Shown here: one piece after another, positions 63,968 to 64,000 of the stretch
How the letters are laid out: each line of letters starts with the position of its first letter
Position numbering within the stretch: the stretch's first letter is position 1
Assembly: GCF_024438035.1 (NCBI RefSeq)
Contig: NZ_JANFQF010000004.1
Coordinates: 62,001 to 126,000, forward strand
Source: Rhodococcus tibetensis
GTDB taxonomy: Bacteria > Actinomycetota > Actinomycetes > Mycobacteriales > Mycobacteriaceae
DNA: 64,000 nt
Direction of reading: 5' to 3'
Position numbers and translations under genes: made by a program
The notes under the pieces: model-generated
Told to the model about the DNA's origin: nothing
The model's input: only the letters and a program-made list of their open reading frames with translations
Databases searched by the model: none

Positions 63968-64000
63968 CAATGGACCACATCAACCCAGTTGTCCCACGGA
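63964..64000 (+). CDS. Start of an unidentified gene, cut by window edge
   Basis: ATG 63,964 overlaps the TGA of the PfkB-like gene (ATGA). Twelve codons are visible (MTMDHINPVVPR), too few to identify. The coupling indicates that it shares an operon with the PfkB-like gene. Confidence 0.5.
   Translation, partial: MTMDHINPVVPR

Overview
The window reads as chromosome of a high-GC mycolic-acid actinomycete, most likely Rhodococcus or a close relative. From memory of the M. tuberculosis gene order, positions 6,406-33,039 follow Rv2477c to Rv2457c: ettA, NAD-glutamate dehydrogenase, a thioesterase, an Rv2474c-like gene, alpha-glucosidase, truncated haemoglobin glbO, HNH protein, an Rv2468c-like gene, pepN, the mycothiol-dependent Rv2466c-like oxidoreductase, rpiB, nei, tig, clpP1, clpP2 and clpX. 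Mycothiol- and mycolata-type genes, LexA boxes of the TCGAAC-N4-GTTCGA type and probable leaderless GTG/ATG promoters fit this assignment.

Layout. (1) 1-6,300: a mobile-element segment, cut by the left window edge. It has an HNH nuclease, short phage-like genes, and a small less GC-rich island with a phosphoribosyltransferase-like protein, an RNase H-fold-like protein and a Ser/Thr kinase. Next to it is a zinc-ribbon gene behind a perfect LexA box. Very small coupled genes (a membrane peptide and a zinc ribbon) lie next to ettA. (2) 6,406-33,039: conserved housekeeping block (translation factor, glutamate catabolism, peptidases, DNA repair, Clp proteolysis), with tRNA-Gly and tRNA-Pro, an SOS-boxed dinB and a broken EamA transporter. 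(3) 33,108-35,966: quinate/shikimate degradation (aroQ, qsuB-type dehydratase) and an MSAD-like tautomerase. (4) 36,037-54,922: myo-inositol region. It has a LacI regulator, a sugar-porter transporter, a long leftward operon iolC - aldolase - iolB - iolD - iolE - iolG - iolH-like - mmsA - (dead NDH-2) - ROK kinase, a GntR regulator and a rightward sugar ABC importer. IolR-like boxes precede both the catabolic operon and the importer. (5) 54,983-58,219: MHS transporter, TetR regulator and quinate/shikimate dehydrogenase in a divergent arrangement. (6) 58,220-59,495: scar of a TnsA-type transposon. (7) 59,496-63,022: CitMHS carrier, CaiB-type CoA-transferase and CitE-type lyase, a plausible CoA-transfer route for citrate or a related hydroxy-acid. 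(8) 63,335-64,000: a PfkB-like protein that has lost its catalytic motif, then the first codons of a coupled gene.

The intact pathways connect. Inositol enters through the porter or the ABC importer and is taken by IolG, IolE, IolD, IolB, IolC, the aldolase and MmsA to acetyl-CoA-level products. Quinate and shikimate are oxidised by the QsuD-like enzyme and dehydrated by AroQ and the QsuB-like protein to protocatechuate. The accessory parts show clear decay: five broken genes (EamA, NDH-2, a sugar isomerase, an MFS fragment, TnsA) lie in or beside these clusters, several with both frameshifts and internal deletions.
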